Assembly (NCBI GenBank): GCA_031266805.1
Contig: JAISAH010000044.1
Span: 1 to 59,478, forward strand
Origin: Gracilibacteraceae bacterium
GTDB taxonomy: Bacteria > Bacillota > Desulfitobacteriia > Desulfitobacteriales > Syntrophobotulaceae
Direction: 5' to 3'
DNA: 59,478 nucleotides
The notes beneath the pieces are model-generated. The model was not told where the DNA came from and did no database searches. It worked only from the letters and a program-made list of their open reading frames with translations. A program made the translations under genes and the position numbers. Positions 16,528 to 25,905 of the stretch are shown in pieces. Position 1 is the first letter of the stretch. Each line of letters opens with the position of its first letter.

Positions 16528-16804
16528 CCGGAAACCGTTGAGGCGGGGATAACGGCGGCAAATGCGCGCACAGAGAGTTCGGACCGGTGAGAGCCGAACG
16601 GAGATGCAGGCCGTCAAATGGGCCGCTGAGGGCATGGTCAAAAGCCTGATGGCTTAGTATTCCATGACGTGACGGCATACGTCAGTTGCCGGGGATATGT
16701 TAGTATCCTGTTAAGGGCGCGATTTTTTCGTGAATCAGGGTGGCACCGCGGATAGTACTTATTCGTCCCTGGCAGAGCATTGCTTTGTCGGGGATTTTTG
16801 TTTT
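16528..16804 (+). promoter_or_regulatory. T-box riboswitch, tRNA-Trp responsive
   Basis: A full T-box leader. Stem I carries AGAGAG, the apical GGTGAGAGCC motif and a specifier loop reading TCAAA-TGG-G (UGG at 16619-16621). The T-box AGGGTGGCACCGCG is at 16737-16750 and a terminator hairpin follows. Uncharged tRNA-Trp pairs with UGG and the T-box, stabilising the antiterminator so that trpB-A-D-C-F is transcribed. The specifier fits the downstream genes. This 362-base non-coding interval is fully explained by promoter, leader and ribosome binding site. Confidence 0.93.
16766..16804 (+). terminator. T-box-controlled terminator
   Basis: TCCCTGGCAGAGC pairs with GCTTTGTCGGGGA across a three-base loop (16766-16794), followed by a T-rich run to 16804. 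The 5' part of the region competes with the antiterminator, as expected of a T-box. Confidence 0.75.
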
Positions 16805-16829
16805 CGGCAAAGCCAGGAGGAGGAAAGAA

Positions 16830-18014
16830 ATGGAAGAAGGAAGATTCGGTGTTTACGGCGGGCGCTACATCCCGGAAACATTGATGAGCGCGATCTTGGA
16901 GCTCACCGCCGCGTATGAGCGCTGGCGCTCCGAGCCGGAATTCACCGGCGAATTGGCGGAACTTCTGGCCAATTACGCCGGCCGCCCGTCCCGTCTGTAT
17001 TTTGCGCGGAAAATGACCGAGGATCTCGGCGGCGCGAAAATCTATCTGAAAAGAGAAGATCTGAATCACACGGGATCGCACAAGATCAACAATGTACTCG
17101 GCCAGGTGCTGCTAGCCAAAAAAATGGGCAAGACGAGGGTGATCGCCGAAACCGGCGCCGGGCAGCACGGAGTGGCCGCCGCGACAGCCGCGGCGCTGAT
17201 GGACATGGAATGCGAGATATTCATGGGCCTGGAAGACACGGAACGGCAGGCGCTGAATGTTTACCGCATGGAACTGCTCGGGGCTAAAGTCCATCGCGTG
17301 ACCACGGGATCCATGACCCTGAAAGACGCGGTCAGCGCCACGATGCGCGAATGGGCTTCCCGCGTGGCGGACACCCATTACGTCCTCGGTTCCGTCATGG
17401 GGCCGCACCCGTTTCCGACTATGGTGCGCGATTTTCAGGCCGTCATCGGCCGGGAAATAAAAGAGCAGATGCAAGCGGCGGAAGGGCGGCTGCCTGATGT
17501 CGTCGCCGCCTGCGTCGGCGGCGGGAGCAACGCCATAGGCTCATTTTATGATTTCATCGCCGAATCGGGCGTCGCTCTGGTCGGCTGCGAGGCGGCCGGT
17601 CTCGGCGTGACGGATCCGCGCAATGCCGCGACGATGGCCAACGGATCCGTGGGTATTTTCCACGGCATGAAGTCGTATTTCTGTCAGGATGAATACGGCC
17701 AAATCGCCCCGGTTTATTCCATTTCCGCCGGACTTGACTATCCGGGCGTCGGCCCGGAACACGCCGCCCTGCTCGACAGCGGCCGGGCAACCTATGTGCC
17801 GGTGACGGACGCGGAGGCGGTGGAGGCTTTTGACTACCTCTCGCGCCGGGAAGGGATCATCCCCGCCGTAGAAAGCGCTCACGCCGTGGCCTGGGCGCTC
17901 CGGGCCGCTCCGGGCATGGCGCGGGATAAGATCATCGTCGTTACTCTCTCCGGCCGCGGTGATAAAGACGTGGCCGCGATAGCCCGATACAAGGGGGTGG
18001 ATCTGCATGAATAG
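16830..18014 (+). CDS. trpB: Tryptophan synthase beta chain
   Basis: 394 residues. The PLP lysine lies in HTGSHKINN (about residue 86); [10 protein letters not shown] and VGGGSNAIG are the other PLP contacts. TrpB condenses indole with serine in the TrpA2B2 complex. AGGAGGAGG lies just before the ATG at 16830; an upstream in-frame GTG lies inside the T-box and is not used. It is first in the operon, unlike the usual trpE-G-D-C-F-B-A order, and overlaps trpA by eight bases, matching complex formation. Confidence 0.97.
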   Translation: MEEGRFGVYGGRYIPETLMSAILELTAAYERWRSEPEFTGELAELLANYAGRPSRLYFARKMTEDLGGAKIYLKREDLNHTGSHKINNVLGQVLLAKKMGKTRVIAETGAGQHGVAAATAAALMDMECEIFMGLEDTERQALNVYRMELLGAKVHRVTTGSMTLKDAVSATMREWASRVADTHYVLGSVMGPHPFPTMVRDFQAVIGREIKEQMQAAEGRLPDVVAACVGGGSNAIGSFYDFIAESGVALVGCEAAGLGVTDPRNAATMANGSVGIFHGMKSYFCQDEYGQIAPVYSISAGLDYPGVGPEHAALLDSGRATYVPVTDAEAVEAFDYLSRREGIIPAVESAHAVAWALRAAPGMARDKIIVVTLSGRGDKDVAAIARYKGVDLHE

Positions 18015-18777
18015 GATTACCGAAGCTTTTGGCCGGCGCAAAGCGCTGATCCCGTTTGTCACGGGCGGCGACCCGGATATGGATGTGACGGAAAAACTCA
18101 TTTACACTTTAGCTGACGCCGGCGCCGATCTGATCGAAATAGGCGTTCCTTTTTCCGACCCCATCGCGGAAGGCCCCGTGATTCTGGCGGCAAGCGACCG
18201 CTCTTTGCGGGCCGGATGCACGGCGGACAAACTGTTTGACCTCGTTCGGCGGGTGCGGCGCCGGACGGATATCCCTTTGCTTTTTATGACTTATTTGAAC
18301 CCGGTTTTTGTTTACGGCAGCCGCCGTTTCATGGAAAACTGCGCGGACGCGGGTATCGACGGCCTCATCGTCCCCGACATGCCCTGGGAAGAAAGGGCGG
18401 AACTCTTGGACGATTGCGCGGCCTGCGGCGTCACTCTCGTCTCCATGCTGGCGCCGACCTCGGCGGAGCGGGTGCGGCGGATTGCCGCCGAAGCGGCCGG
18501 TTTTTTGTACTGTGTTTCTTCGCTGGGGGTGACGGGCGAGCGGCGGGAGATAGACCATACGGTCGCCGGCATCGTCGCCCGGGCGCGGGAAGTGACTGAC
18601 GTGCCCTGCGCTGTCGGGTTCGGCATTTCCACCCCGGCTCAGGCCGGGGAAATGGCCGCGCTGGCGGACGGCGTCATCGTCGGCAGCGCCATCGTGCGGC
18701 TGATTGCCGAACACGGCGCCGACTGCCTGGAGCCGGTGGGGGAATTCACGCGCGGTCTGCGCGCGGCCATCGATTAA
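18007..18777 (+). CDS. trpA: Tryptophan synthase alpha chain
   Basis: 256 residues. [11 protein letters not shown], the catalytic Glu in [12 protein letters not shown], and [11 protein letters not shown] (with the catalytic Asp) are clear, as are the phosphate-binding GFGIS and GVIVGSAIV. TrpA splits indole-3-glycerol phosphate and channels indole to TrpB. Its ATG lies inside the last codons of trpB, so the two are translationally coupled. 26 bases separate it from trpD. Confidence 0.97.
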   Translation: MNRITEAFGRRKALIPFVTGGDPDMDVTEKLIYTLADAGADLIEIGVPFSDPIAEGPVILAASDRSLRAGCTADKLFDLVRRVRRRTDIPLLFMTYLNPVFVYGSRRFMENCADAGIDGLIVPDMPWEERAELLDDCAACGVTLVSMLAPTSAERVRRIAAEAAGFLYCVSSLGVTGERREIDHTVAGIVARAREVTDVPCAVGFGISTPAQAGEMAALADGVIVGSAIVRLIAEHGADCLEPVGEFTRGLRAAID

Positions 18778-18803
18778 TTTATTAATATTTTAGGAGAGAA
18801 AAA

Positions 18804-19841
18804 ATGTATAAAGATGTATTGCAAAAAGTGACCAATCATGAAGAATTGACGGAAGATGAAGTTTTTACCTTGATCTCCGCCATTCGCCGCGATGAGGTCA
18901 GCGATATCCAGATCGCCGGTTTTCAGGTCGCCCTGCTGATGAAAGGCGCCTCGCTTCGGGAGATGGCTTTTATCGCCAAAGCTATGCGCGATAATTGTCT
19001 GCCGCTCAAACCGCAAGTGAGGGCGGAACTCATGGACACCTGCGGCACGGGCGGCGGGCTCAGCACTTTCAACATTTCCACCGCTACCGCTCTCGTCGCC
19101 GCGGCGGCCGGCATTCCGGTCGCCAAACACGGCAGCCGCTCTATCGCCAGCCTTTCCGGCAGCGCCGACGTGCTGGAAGCTCTCGGCATCAATATCAATC
19201 TCACCCCGGCGCAGGCGGAAAAAATGATCGAGGAGATTGGCGTCGCTTTTCTCTACGCGCCGCTGTTCCATCCGGTCATGGGCAAAGTCCTGCCCCCGGA
19301 ACAGGATCTCGGCATTAAAACCATTTTTTACACGATTATCGGCCCGCTCATCAATCCCGCTTTCGCTCCGCGGCATCTGCTGGGCGTTTACAAGTTGGAA
19401 CTCCTGGACACCGTGAGCTATGTGGCCCGTGAACTCGGTTATACCCGGGCGCTTTTCGTCCACGGTCTGGACGGGCTGGATGAGATTTCCCTCATGGGCG
19501 CGACGCGGATCAATGAATTGAAAAACGGCGAGATCACGACATATGATATCACGCCGGAACAATTCGGCCTCACCCGCTGCGCGCTGGCCGATATCCAGAC
19601 AGGTACGCCGGCCGAGAACGCGGAAACCATCCGGGGGGTTTTTTCCGGCGCCGTGACCGGCCCCCGCCGTGACGCCATCGCCTTGAATTCCGCCGGCGCC
19701 TTGCTGATCGGGGAAAAAGCCGGCAGTTTTGCCGAGGGTCTTCAGTTGGCCGGCGAACTCATCGCCAGCGGCGCGGCCCGGCGTAAGCTGGAGGAGCTGC
19801 GCGAAATGTCCTGCTCTTTTGCCGCCGCCGAGGCCGTTTAA
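18804..19841 (+). CDS. trpD: Anthranilate phosphoribosyltransferase
   Basis: 345 residues, normal family length. DTCGTGGGLSTFNIST is the PRPP-binding loop and KHGSRSIASLSGSADVLE follows. It attaches phosphoribosyl to anthranilate. No glutamine amidotransferase domain is fused, and no trpE or trpG is found nearby. AGGAGAG precedes the ATG. The GTGGG in place of the common GTGGD is a small deviation at the phosphate loop. Confidence 0.95.
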   Translation: MYKDVLQKVTNHEELTEDEVFTLISAIRRDEVSDIQIAGFQVALLMKGASLREMAFIAKAMRDNCLPLKPQVRAELMDTCGTGGGLSTFNISTATALVAAAAGIPVAKHGSRSIASLSGSADVLEALGININLTPAQAEKMIEEIGVAFLYAPLFHPVMGKVLPPEQDLGIKTIFYTIIGPLINPAFAPRHLLGVYKLELLDTVSYVARELGYTRALFVHGLDGLDEISLMGATRINELKNGEITTYDITPEQFGLTRCALADIQTGTPAENAETIRGVFSGAVTGPRRDAIALNSAGALLIGEKAGSFAEGLQLAGELIASGAARRKLEELREMSCSFAAAEAV

Positions 19842-20573
19842 ATGACGGCGGCGGCCCGGAGTGAAACAGGCGGCTGCTGGGCCGCCGCCCTGCGAGAGCG
19901 GCGGAAAGCCGGCTTCATTCCCGTGATCCCCGACTTCAAGCGGCGCTCTCCCAAAGAAGGCGATTTGATGCGCGGGCGCTCCGCCGGCCAAGTGGCGCGG
20001 GAGCTCAAAGCGCTCGGCGCGCCGGTGCTTTCCGTCGTCACGGAAAGCCAGTCTTTCGGCGGCTCGCTCCGTTTGCTGGAGGAAACGGCGGCGGCCGGCC
20101 TGCCTGTTTTACGCAAGGATTTTATTCGCGGCACAGACGATCTGCGCCAAACCAAAGAAGCGGGCGCCGCGGCCGTCCTGCTCATATGCGCACTGCTGGA
20201 AGACCGGGCGCTGGCGGAACTTTTCGCGGCGGCTCACGATCTGGGTCTGGCCGTGCTGGCGGAAACGCACACGGAAGAAGAATTGATCCGGGCCGCCGCC
20301 TTAGGGGCGCGGATCATTGGCATCAACAACCGTGATATCCATTTATTGGAAAAAGACGACGGCACCGTCGCGCGCACGGAGAAACTGGCGGCTCTGGCGC
20401 CGCCCGGCGTTCTGCTTGTCAGCGAGAGCGGGATCCGAACGTCCGCGGACGTCAGCGCCGCGGCGCGAGCCGGCGCGGACGCGGTGCTGGTCGGTTCGGC
20501 GCTCTGGCTGGCCGCCGACATGAAAACCCTGTATGACGCCATGCAGCGGGCGGAGCAGGCGCGACCGGCATGA
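19842..20573 (+). CDS. trpC: Indole-3-glycerol phosphate synthase
   Basis: 243 residues, slightly short for the family. The barrel motifs are PVIPDFKRRSPKEG (catalytic Lys), VLSVVTESQSFGGS, LRKDFI, INNRDI and SESGIRT. The first strand reads IPDFKRRSPK where most enzymes have IAEIKKASPS, a noticeable drift. The start codon follows the trpD stop with no gap, so translation is coupled. It closes the indole ring from carboxyphenylaminodeoxyribulose phosphate. Confidence 0.92.
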   Translation: MTAAARSETGGCWAAALRERRKAGFIPVIPDFKRRSPKEGDLMRGRSAGQVARELKALGAPVLSVVTESQSFGGSLRLLEETAAAGLPVLRKDFIRGTDDLRQTKEAGAAAVLLICALLEDRALAELFAAAHDLGLAVLAETHTEEELIRAAALGARIIGINNRDIHLLEKDDGTVARTEKLAALAPPGVLLVSESGIRTSADVSAAARAGADAVLVGSALWLAADMKTLYDAMQRAEQARPA

Positions 20574-21241
20574 GAGCGGCCGTAAAGATCTGCGGGCTGA
20601 AAACGAAGGAGGACACCGCGCTCTGCCTGCGGCTCGGAGCGGATTACGTTGGATTTGTCACGGAATACCCCGAACCCGTACCCTGGAATCTCGAGCGGAC
20701 GGAGGCGGCGGCTCTGGTGGCGGAAGCCGAACGCCTGGCCCCCGGCCGCGCCTGCGTCGTCACCGGCGGCGGACCGGAGGCAGTCGTGGCGCTGGCGCGG
20801 CTGCTCCGGCCGGCTTTCATCCAATTGCACCACCGGGAGAGCGCGGCGGATACCGGCGCTATCGCCGCCGCCTTGCGCCGGGACGGCATCCGCCTGATCC
20901 GCGCTGTTTTTCCCGATATGGACGCCGCCGCCGTGCGGGCCTACGCCGCGACCGGGGCGGCCGCTTTGCTGCTGGATCCGCGCGCGCCGGAAAACGCCGT
21001 TGCAGGCGGCGCGGCCAGCGCGGATTTTTTCCGGCGCGTAGCGGCGCTGACCTCTTTGCCGCTAATCTTAGCCGGCGGGATTACGGCCGCTAACGCCCGC
21101 CGGTTGCTGCAGGCGACGGGCGCCGCTTTTATCGACGTGATGTCGGGCGCGGAAAGCGCGCCCGGGGTCAAGGACGCAGAAAAAATCAGGGCCGTCCTGC
21201 GGGCGGCCCATGAAAATGACGGACAGCATATTTTTTCCTAA
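20570..21241 (+). CDS. trpF: Phosphoribosylanthranilate isomerase
   Basis: 223 residues. KICGLKTKED (catalytic Cys), FIQLHHRES, RAVFPDMD with the acid, LLLDPRA and ILAGGITAANA are the expected motifs. The C-terminus (IDVMSGAESAPGVKD) departs from the usual VDVSSGVE, whereas the broken copy at 746-916 keeps it. It overlaps trpC by four bases (ATGA). Last gene of the operon; the stop lies eight bases from the convergent ftsK stop and no hairpin terminator is visible. Confidence 0.93.
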   Translation: MRAAVKICGLKTKEDTALCLRLGADYVGFVTEYPEPVPWNLERTEAAALVAEAERLAPGRACVVTGGGPEAVVALARLLRPAFIQLHHRESAADTGAIAAALRRDGIRLIRAVFPDMDAAAVRAYAATGAAALLLDPRAPENAVAGGAASADFFRRVAALTSLPLILAGGITAANARRLLQATGAAFIDVMSGAESAPGVKDAEKIRAVLRAAHENDGQHIFS

Positions 21242-21249
21242 TTTTACCA

Positions 21250-23706
21250 TTACGGATTCCCCATCTCCCGGAACCTCTCCAGGCTCATGCGTATCTCGCG
21301 CGGCTTATTACCGTCGCTCGCGCTCACCACCCCTTCTTCCTCCAAGAGATCCATCAGCCGGGCGGCCCGCGCGTAGCCGATCTTCAGCTTGCGCTGCAAA
21401 AAAGAAGTGGAAGCGATGCCGGCGCTGATGACCAATTGGCCGGCCTCAAAAAATTTTTCGTCGCCCTGGTCGTCCTTGCCCGCCGCCGACCCTTTATCGG
21501 CAAAGGCGTCTTCCGCCAGATCGTCCTCTCCTATCTGGTATCGCGGCTGCCCCTGCGCCAGCCAATGTTCCGTGACCCGCCTGATTTCCGTCTCGCTGAT
21601 ATAGCAGCCGTGTACGCGCTGCGGCCGGATGCGCCCGACCGGCAGATAGAGCATATCGCCCCGCCCCAGCAGTTTTTCCGCGCCGGGGCTGTCGATGATC
21701 GTGCGGGAGTCGATCTGGGAAGACACGGCAAAAGAGATGCGCGTGGGGATATTGGCCTTGATCAGCCCGGTGATTACATTCACGGACGGGCGCTGCGTCG
21801 CCAGCACGAGATGCATGCCCGCGGCCCGCGCCATTTGGGCCAGCCGGCAGACCAATTCCTCAATATCGTTGGCGGCCGTCATCATCAGGTCGGCCATCTC
21901 GTCAATGATGACGACGATATAAGGCAGACGCGCGTCGTTTGGCGCCAGCGAGGCGTTGTAGCCGCTGATATCCCGCACTTTGCGGTTGGCAAAAAGTTCG
22001 TAGCGCAGCTCCATTTCCCGCACGAGCAGGCGCAGGGCGGCGGTCGCTTTTTTGGCGTCGGTGACGACGGGGGCCAGCAGATGCGGGATGCCGCTGTACT
22101 GGCTAAGTTCTACCATCTTGGGGTCGATCAGCATGAGCCGGGCTTCATCCGGTGTAGCGCTGAACAGGATGGAGTTGATTAGGCAGTTGATAAAAATACT
22201 TTTGCCGGAACCGGTGGCGCCCGCCACCAGCAAATGGGGCATCTGATTCAGTTCCGCCACCACCGGCGCGCTGGCGATATCATAGCCGAGGGCGACGCGG
22301 AGCAGCGATTTTTTTTCATTAAAACGCGCGGATTGCACGATCTGCTGAAAATAAACCGTATCAGCGGTTTTATTGGGCACTTCGACCCCCATCGCTCCCC
22401 GGCCGGGGATCATTTCTATCCGCACCCCGCCGGAGGAAGCAAGGGCCAGCGCGACGTCGTCGGCCAGACTCTCTATTTTGCGTATCTTCGTGCCGAAATG
22501 CGGCACGACTTCATAGCGCGTCACCACCGGTCCCACGGTCACATTGTTAACGCTGACGCTCACATTGTAACTGGCAAAAATCTTTTCCAGCCGTTCCGGT
22601 TCCACTATATCCGGCGGTTTATCTTTGGCGGTCGGTTTATCCAAAAGGGCCGAACCCGGTAAAAACCACTTCCGGCGCGCGACGAAGCGCGGCGCGCCGG
22701 AATACTGCCGCGGCACATAGGAAGCCGCGTTAGGCGCCCAAGCCGGCTTGGCCGGTTCGGCTGAGGGTTCGGCCGCCGGCGTCTCGTTTTCCCAGTCCGA
22801 GCCGTCGTCCCAGAGAGCGTCGCCCGCGTCCCATTCCGCCTCGGGTCGCGCGGGAACCGCCGCGTTCGGGGGCGCCGCGGCTGTTACAGGCGACGGCTGA
22901 ACCGCGTCCGACGGCGCCGCTTCCGGCGAAGGCCGGCTCGCCGTTTCCCGCGGCGGCGCGGTTCGTCTCATATCGATGATCCGCGCCAAAGGCGGCGGCG
23001 TGTCGCGCCAAACCGGCGGATCCGGCCGCGCCGGCGGATCCGGTTCGGCCTCCGGCGGCTGCTCCACCCGGGACAGGATATCGTCCCGCCGGCGCATCTC
23101 CTCCTCATGCCGCCGATAAGTACTCATCACGCCGCCCCAAGCGTCCGGCCGCAGATTCTTTTGAGCGGTTCCGCTCTTTTCGCGGGACATCAGGTATTCC
23201 GCGTCATTGAAATAACGCTGAAATCCGTGGACGCGCACCGTTCGCGATACCGGCTTCAAGCTCGGGCTGCCTTCCCCGAAATATGTGCGGAAATTCTCCC
23301 CCAGACGGGCATAAACCTTTTTTTTCCTTTTTTGCTCCGCCGTTTCCGAGCCGGCCAGCAGTTTTTCGGCAAAATAGCTGCTGAATTGATCGGTTTCCCC
23401 CAGCGGCTGGTACAGCCAATCAGAGTCGTCGGCCGGCGCCGGCGCTGGCATAGCGTCGCCGCTTTCATCCCGCTCCGGCCAGGCATGGTTTTGACTTGGG
23501 CCGCCGGAACGCCAGCCGGCCACGAGTACGACCGCGGCCAGCACGGCGCAGAGGATAGGCAGCGCGACGGCAAAACCGCCCAAGCTGCCGCGCAGCAGCA
23601 TATAAAAATCAATGAAAAAATCGCTGGCGTTCGCATAGCCTAAACCATAGGCGGCCGAGACTGCCGCGAGCGGCAGGGCCGCCAGCAGCGACAACAGTTT
23701 TTTCAT
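21250..23706 (-). CDS. ftsK: DNA translocase FtsK/SpoIIIE (first copy)
   Basis: 818 residues. Two N-terminal membrane segments (about 1-65), a long Pro/Ala/Glu-rich linker (to about 340), then the RecA-like motor: Walker A GATGSGKSIF (about 495), Walker B IVVIIDEMADL and [16 protein letters not shown] gamma winged-helix ends the protein (STSFLQRKLKIGYARAARLMD). It pumps DNA during division or sporulation. It is shorter at the membrane end than the second copy at 55.0 kb. The start overlaps the PHP gene stop by four bases, so it is the last gene of an HD-GYP, PHP, ftsK unit. Confidence 0.94.
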   Translation of the reverse strand: MKKLLSLLAALPLAAVSAAYGLGYANASDFFIDFYMLLRGSLGGFAVALPILCAVLAAVVLVAGWRSGGPSQNHAWPERDESGDAMPAPAPADDSDWLYQPLGETDQFSSYFAEKLLAGSETAEQKRKKKVYARLGENFRTYFGEGSPSLKPVSRTVRVHGFQRYFNDAEYLMSREKSGTAQKNLRPDAWGGVMSTYRRHEEEMRRRDDILSRVEQPPEAEPDPPARPDPPVWRDTPPPLARIIDMRRTAPPRETASRPSPEAAPSDAVQPSPVTAAAPPNAAVPARPEAEWDAGDALWDDGSDWENETPAAEPSAEPAKPAWAPNAASYVPRQYSGAPRFVARRKWFLPGSALLDKPTAKDKPPDIVEPERLEKIFASYNVSVSVNNVTVGPVVTRYEVVPHFGTKIRKIESLADDVALALASSGGVRIEMIPGRGAMGVEVPNKTADTVYFQQIVQSARFNEKKSLLRVALGYDIASAPVVAELNQMPHLLVAGATGSGKSIFINCLINSILFSATPDEARLMLIDPKMVELSQYSGIPHLLAPVVTDAKKATAALRLLVREMELRYELFANRKVRDISGYNASLAPNDARLPYIVVIIDEMADLMMTAANDIEELVCRLAQMARAAGMHLVLATQRPSVNVITGLIKANIPTRISFAVSSQIDSRTIIDSPGAEKLLGRGDMLYLPVGRIRPQRVHGCYISETEIRRVTEHWLAQGQPRYQIGEDDLAEDAFADKGSAAGKDDQGDEKFFEAGQLVISAGIASTSFLQRKLKIGYARAARLMDLLEEEGVVSASDGNKPREIRMSLERFREMGNP

Positions 23707-24539
23707 AGATCCTCCAATGCTTCAAGCAATTTTCGTACGGCCTCGCCGGGCACCGGCACACCGCCGATGGCAAAATGACTGAACTCGCTGTGATAATCAC
23801 TCCCGCCGGTGCAAGGCAAATCGTATTCCTCGCCCATCCGCCTGAAGGCGCGCACCAGAGCGGCGCTGTCGCGCCAGTAGCCGTAATAAGCCTCGATGCC
23901 GCCCGCTCCGCAGCGCAGCAATTCCGGGACCAGCGCCCGGCGAGCGATAAGGCCCGGATGCGCCAGCACCGGCAAGCCTCCGGTTTCCCGCACCAACTCC
24001 ACCGCTTCGGCAAAACCGTATTCTTCATATAAACAGTAGGCGCAGCCGCCTTTGCGCAGACCTTCGCTCACCCGCAGCCAGTCCCGCTTGGTCGCGGCCG
24101 GCCAATACCGCTGTATCGCGTAATAAATGTGGGTTTTGCACACCGTTTCCCCTCCAGCGGCTCGCGTGACCATCGGCCAGTCCAGCGGGATTCCGCCGGA
24201 AGCCAGCCGTCCGACCATCCACTCGGTCAGGTCCGCCCGGTGACGGCGCGCCGCAGCTAGGCGCTCCCGCAAGCGTGGATGCCCGGCGCCGCGGGGGTAA
24301 TAGCCGAGCAAATGGATCTCCTCGCCTTTATAATGCGTACTGAGTTCCACGGCGGGAATGACCCGCACGCCGTACTCGGCCGCCCGCGCAGCCGCCGCTT
24401 CCGCGCCGGTCGTTGTTTCATGGTCGGTCAGCGCGATCACTTCCAGGCCTCGCGCCTTGCTTTCCGCTAAAATCTGTTCGGCGGTCAGACTTCCGTCCGA
24501 AGCGGTCGAATGGATATGCAGATCCGCTTTCACAATCAC
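23703..24539 (-). CDS. PHP-domain metal-dependent phosphoesterase (RNase AM/YciV type)
   Basis: About 278 residues of PHP fold. Metal ligands are seen in DLHIHSTASDG, ALTDHETT, VIPAVELS and the C-terminal GGSDYHSE. The arrangement matches the TrpH/YciV group, which removes nucleotides from short RNA or dephosphorylates 3',5'-nucleoside bisphosphates. The GTG at 24539 has GGGGAG five bases ahead and overlaps the HD-GYP stop as GTGA, so it is preferred over the ATG at 24554. The four-base overlaps on both sides mark a tight operon. Confidence 0.87.
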   Translation of the reverse strand: MIVKADLHIHSTASDGSLTAEQILAESKARGLEVIALTDHETTTGAEAAAARAAEYGVRVIPAVELSTHYKGEEIHLLGYYPRGAGHPRLRERLAAARRHRADLTEWMVGRLASGGIPLDWPMVTRAAGGETVCKTHIYYAIQRYWPAATKRDWLRVSEGLRKGGCAYCLYEEYGFAEAVELVRETGGLPVLAHPGLIARRALVPELLRCGAGGIEAYYGYWRDSAALVRAFRRMGEEYDLPCTGGSDYHSEFSHFAIGGVPVPGEAVRKLLEALEDL

Positions 24540-25600
24540 GCATGCTCCCCGCATTTGATCACAACATTCAAATACTGAGGATTCCGGTACATATCGATGA
24601 TATTTCCGCTGTCCGCTATTTCCACGACAGGCCGGCTTTTATGATTGGAAAGGACGCGGGCTTTTTCATTGTTGCTCAGAAGAACATAGGAGCCGACGGG
24701 GTATAGTTCGACTTTGGCGACAAACGCGTTGACGACCTCATAATCAAAAGCCGTGCCGCAGCCGCCCATGATGAACTCCAGCGCCTCGGAGGGCGGAGAG
24801 GGCGTGCGGTACGGGCGCTGGGAGGTCAAGGCGTCGTACACGTCAGCCACGGAGATTATCCGGCTGTAAAGATGGATATCCCGGCCTTTCAGCCCGCGGG
24901 GATAACCGGCGCCGTCTATTTTTTCATGGTGGTTGCATATGATCTCGCCTACGTCAGGCGAACCGATATTATGCTCTTTTACATAGGCGTACCCGTGGAG
25001 CGGGTGTTTTTTTATCTCCTGAAACTCAGCCGCCGTCAGTTTGCCGGGTTTATTGATTATTTCTATCGGAACGAATATTTTGCCGATATCGTGTAAAACA
25101 GCGCATTGGCCTAATTTGTTCAGTTTAGAGCGCGGTATGCCGAGAGCGATGCCGATAGCGATGGAAAGGATGGAAACGCTCATGGAATGATGATAAGTGT
25201 AATCATCATAAGATTTGATGTCGTCGATATTGATGAGCACGCCCTGATTGTAAGAAAGAGAGTTGATCAAATTGTCCACGACGCCGTCCAGATGCCGGAT
25301 GACCTTCACAGCCTCCGCGGAGGTGGAGTTTTCGATGGCGTCGAACATATGCTCAATAGCGCTCAGGCCTTCCTGTTTCAATTGCGGCGAAATGATCGGC
25401 TGGTTATTTAGGACGAGCGGGGTGGGGTGGTCCGCGTCATAAATATAAACGCCCGGCAGCCCGTGCTCTTTCATCCGTTCGATAAAACGCTCAGTCAGCT
25501 GCTGGCCTTTGGTTAGAAGGGCGGCGTCCGCCGAAGAAGTGAAGACGTCCTGCCCGACAGTCATCCCCGTTTTTACGTCGTTAATACTCACAAAATACAT
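24536..25600 (-). CDS. HD-GYP domain cyclic-di-GMP phosphodiesterase
   Basis: About 354 residues. The HD pair is in VLHDIGKI (about 170) and the GYP motif in DGAGYPRGLKG (about 231), followed by SVADVYDALTSQRPYR. These are the hallmarks of HD-GYP enzymes that hydrolyse c-di-GMP. An N-terminal region of about 110 residues has no recognised sensor domain and no membrane segment. The ATG at 25600 is chosen; the TTG at 25606 lacks space for a binding site. The ribosome binding site is weak (GCGGGT). It leads an operon with the PHP and FtsK genes. Confidence 0.92.
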   Translation of the reverse strand: MYFVSINDVKTGMTVGQDVFTSSADAALLTKGQQLTERFIERMKEHGLPGVYIYDADHPTPLVLNNQPIISPQLKQEGLSAIEHMFDAIENSTSAEAVKVIRHLDGVVDNLINSLSYNQGVLINIDDIKSYDDYTYHHSMSVSILSIAIGIALGIPRSKLNKLGQCAVLHDIGKIFVPIEIINKPGKLTAAEFQEIKKHPLHGYAYVKEHNIGSPDVGEIICNHHEKIDGAGYPRGLKGRDIHLYSRIISVADVYDALTSQRPYRTPSPPSEALEFIMGGCGTAFDYEVVNAFVAKVELYPVGSYVLLSNNEKARVLSNHKSRPVVEIADSGNIIDMYRNPQYLNVVIKCGEHA

Positions 25601-25640
25601 AAACAAATACCCGCAATATATAGTGATTGGGACACGTTTT

Positions 25641-25670
25641 ATTATACACCAGATAACTATCAGAATACAA
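25641..25670 (-). promoter_or_regulatory. Promoter of the HD-GYP/PHP/ftsK unit
   Basis: Minus strand TTGTAT (25665-25670), 18 bases and TATAAT (25641-25646), about 41 bases before the HD-GYP ATG. Confidence 0.65.
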
Positions 25671-25817
25671 GCGTTTTTCGCGGGCGGGACGCAGATACAA
25701 TGAATCGCGAACAGCTTCCGAATTTTATGCGCGATCCAGTTTTACCCAGGGCTTGCTTCAAAAGCCTGGATTTTTTGTCGAACGATTTTTTCCTCGCGCT
25801 GTATACAAAGCGGGGGA

Positions 25818-25840
25818 TATAATTTATAATAATTATAAAT
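25818..25840 (+). promoter_or_regulatory. -10 box and 19-bp palindrome upstream of the hydrogenase
   Basis: TATAAT (25818-25823) overlaps a perfect palindrome, ATTTATAAT-A-ATTATAAAT (25822-25840), 65 bases before the hydrogenase ATG. No good -35 box lies at the right distance, which suggests activator dependence. The palindrome does not match the Rex consensus. The rest of the 299-base gap (25607-25905) holds the opposing HD-GYP promoter and nothing else I recognise. Confidence 0.5.
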
Positions 25841-25905
25841 AAAACAGAATGTCAATTTTAGAAGGAGTGATTTTTGATATTCAAAAGCTGGAGGTTTTAT
25901 AATTC

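Noticed and set aside
25822-25840. The palindrome before the hydrogenase considered as a Rex redox-regulator site
   Set aside because: It lacks the TTGTGAAA half-sites of Rex and is purely A/T, so no known regulator can be named.
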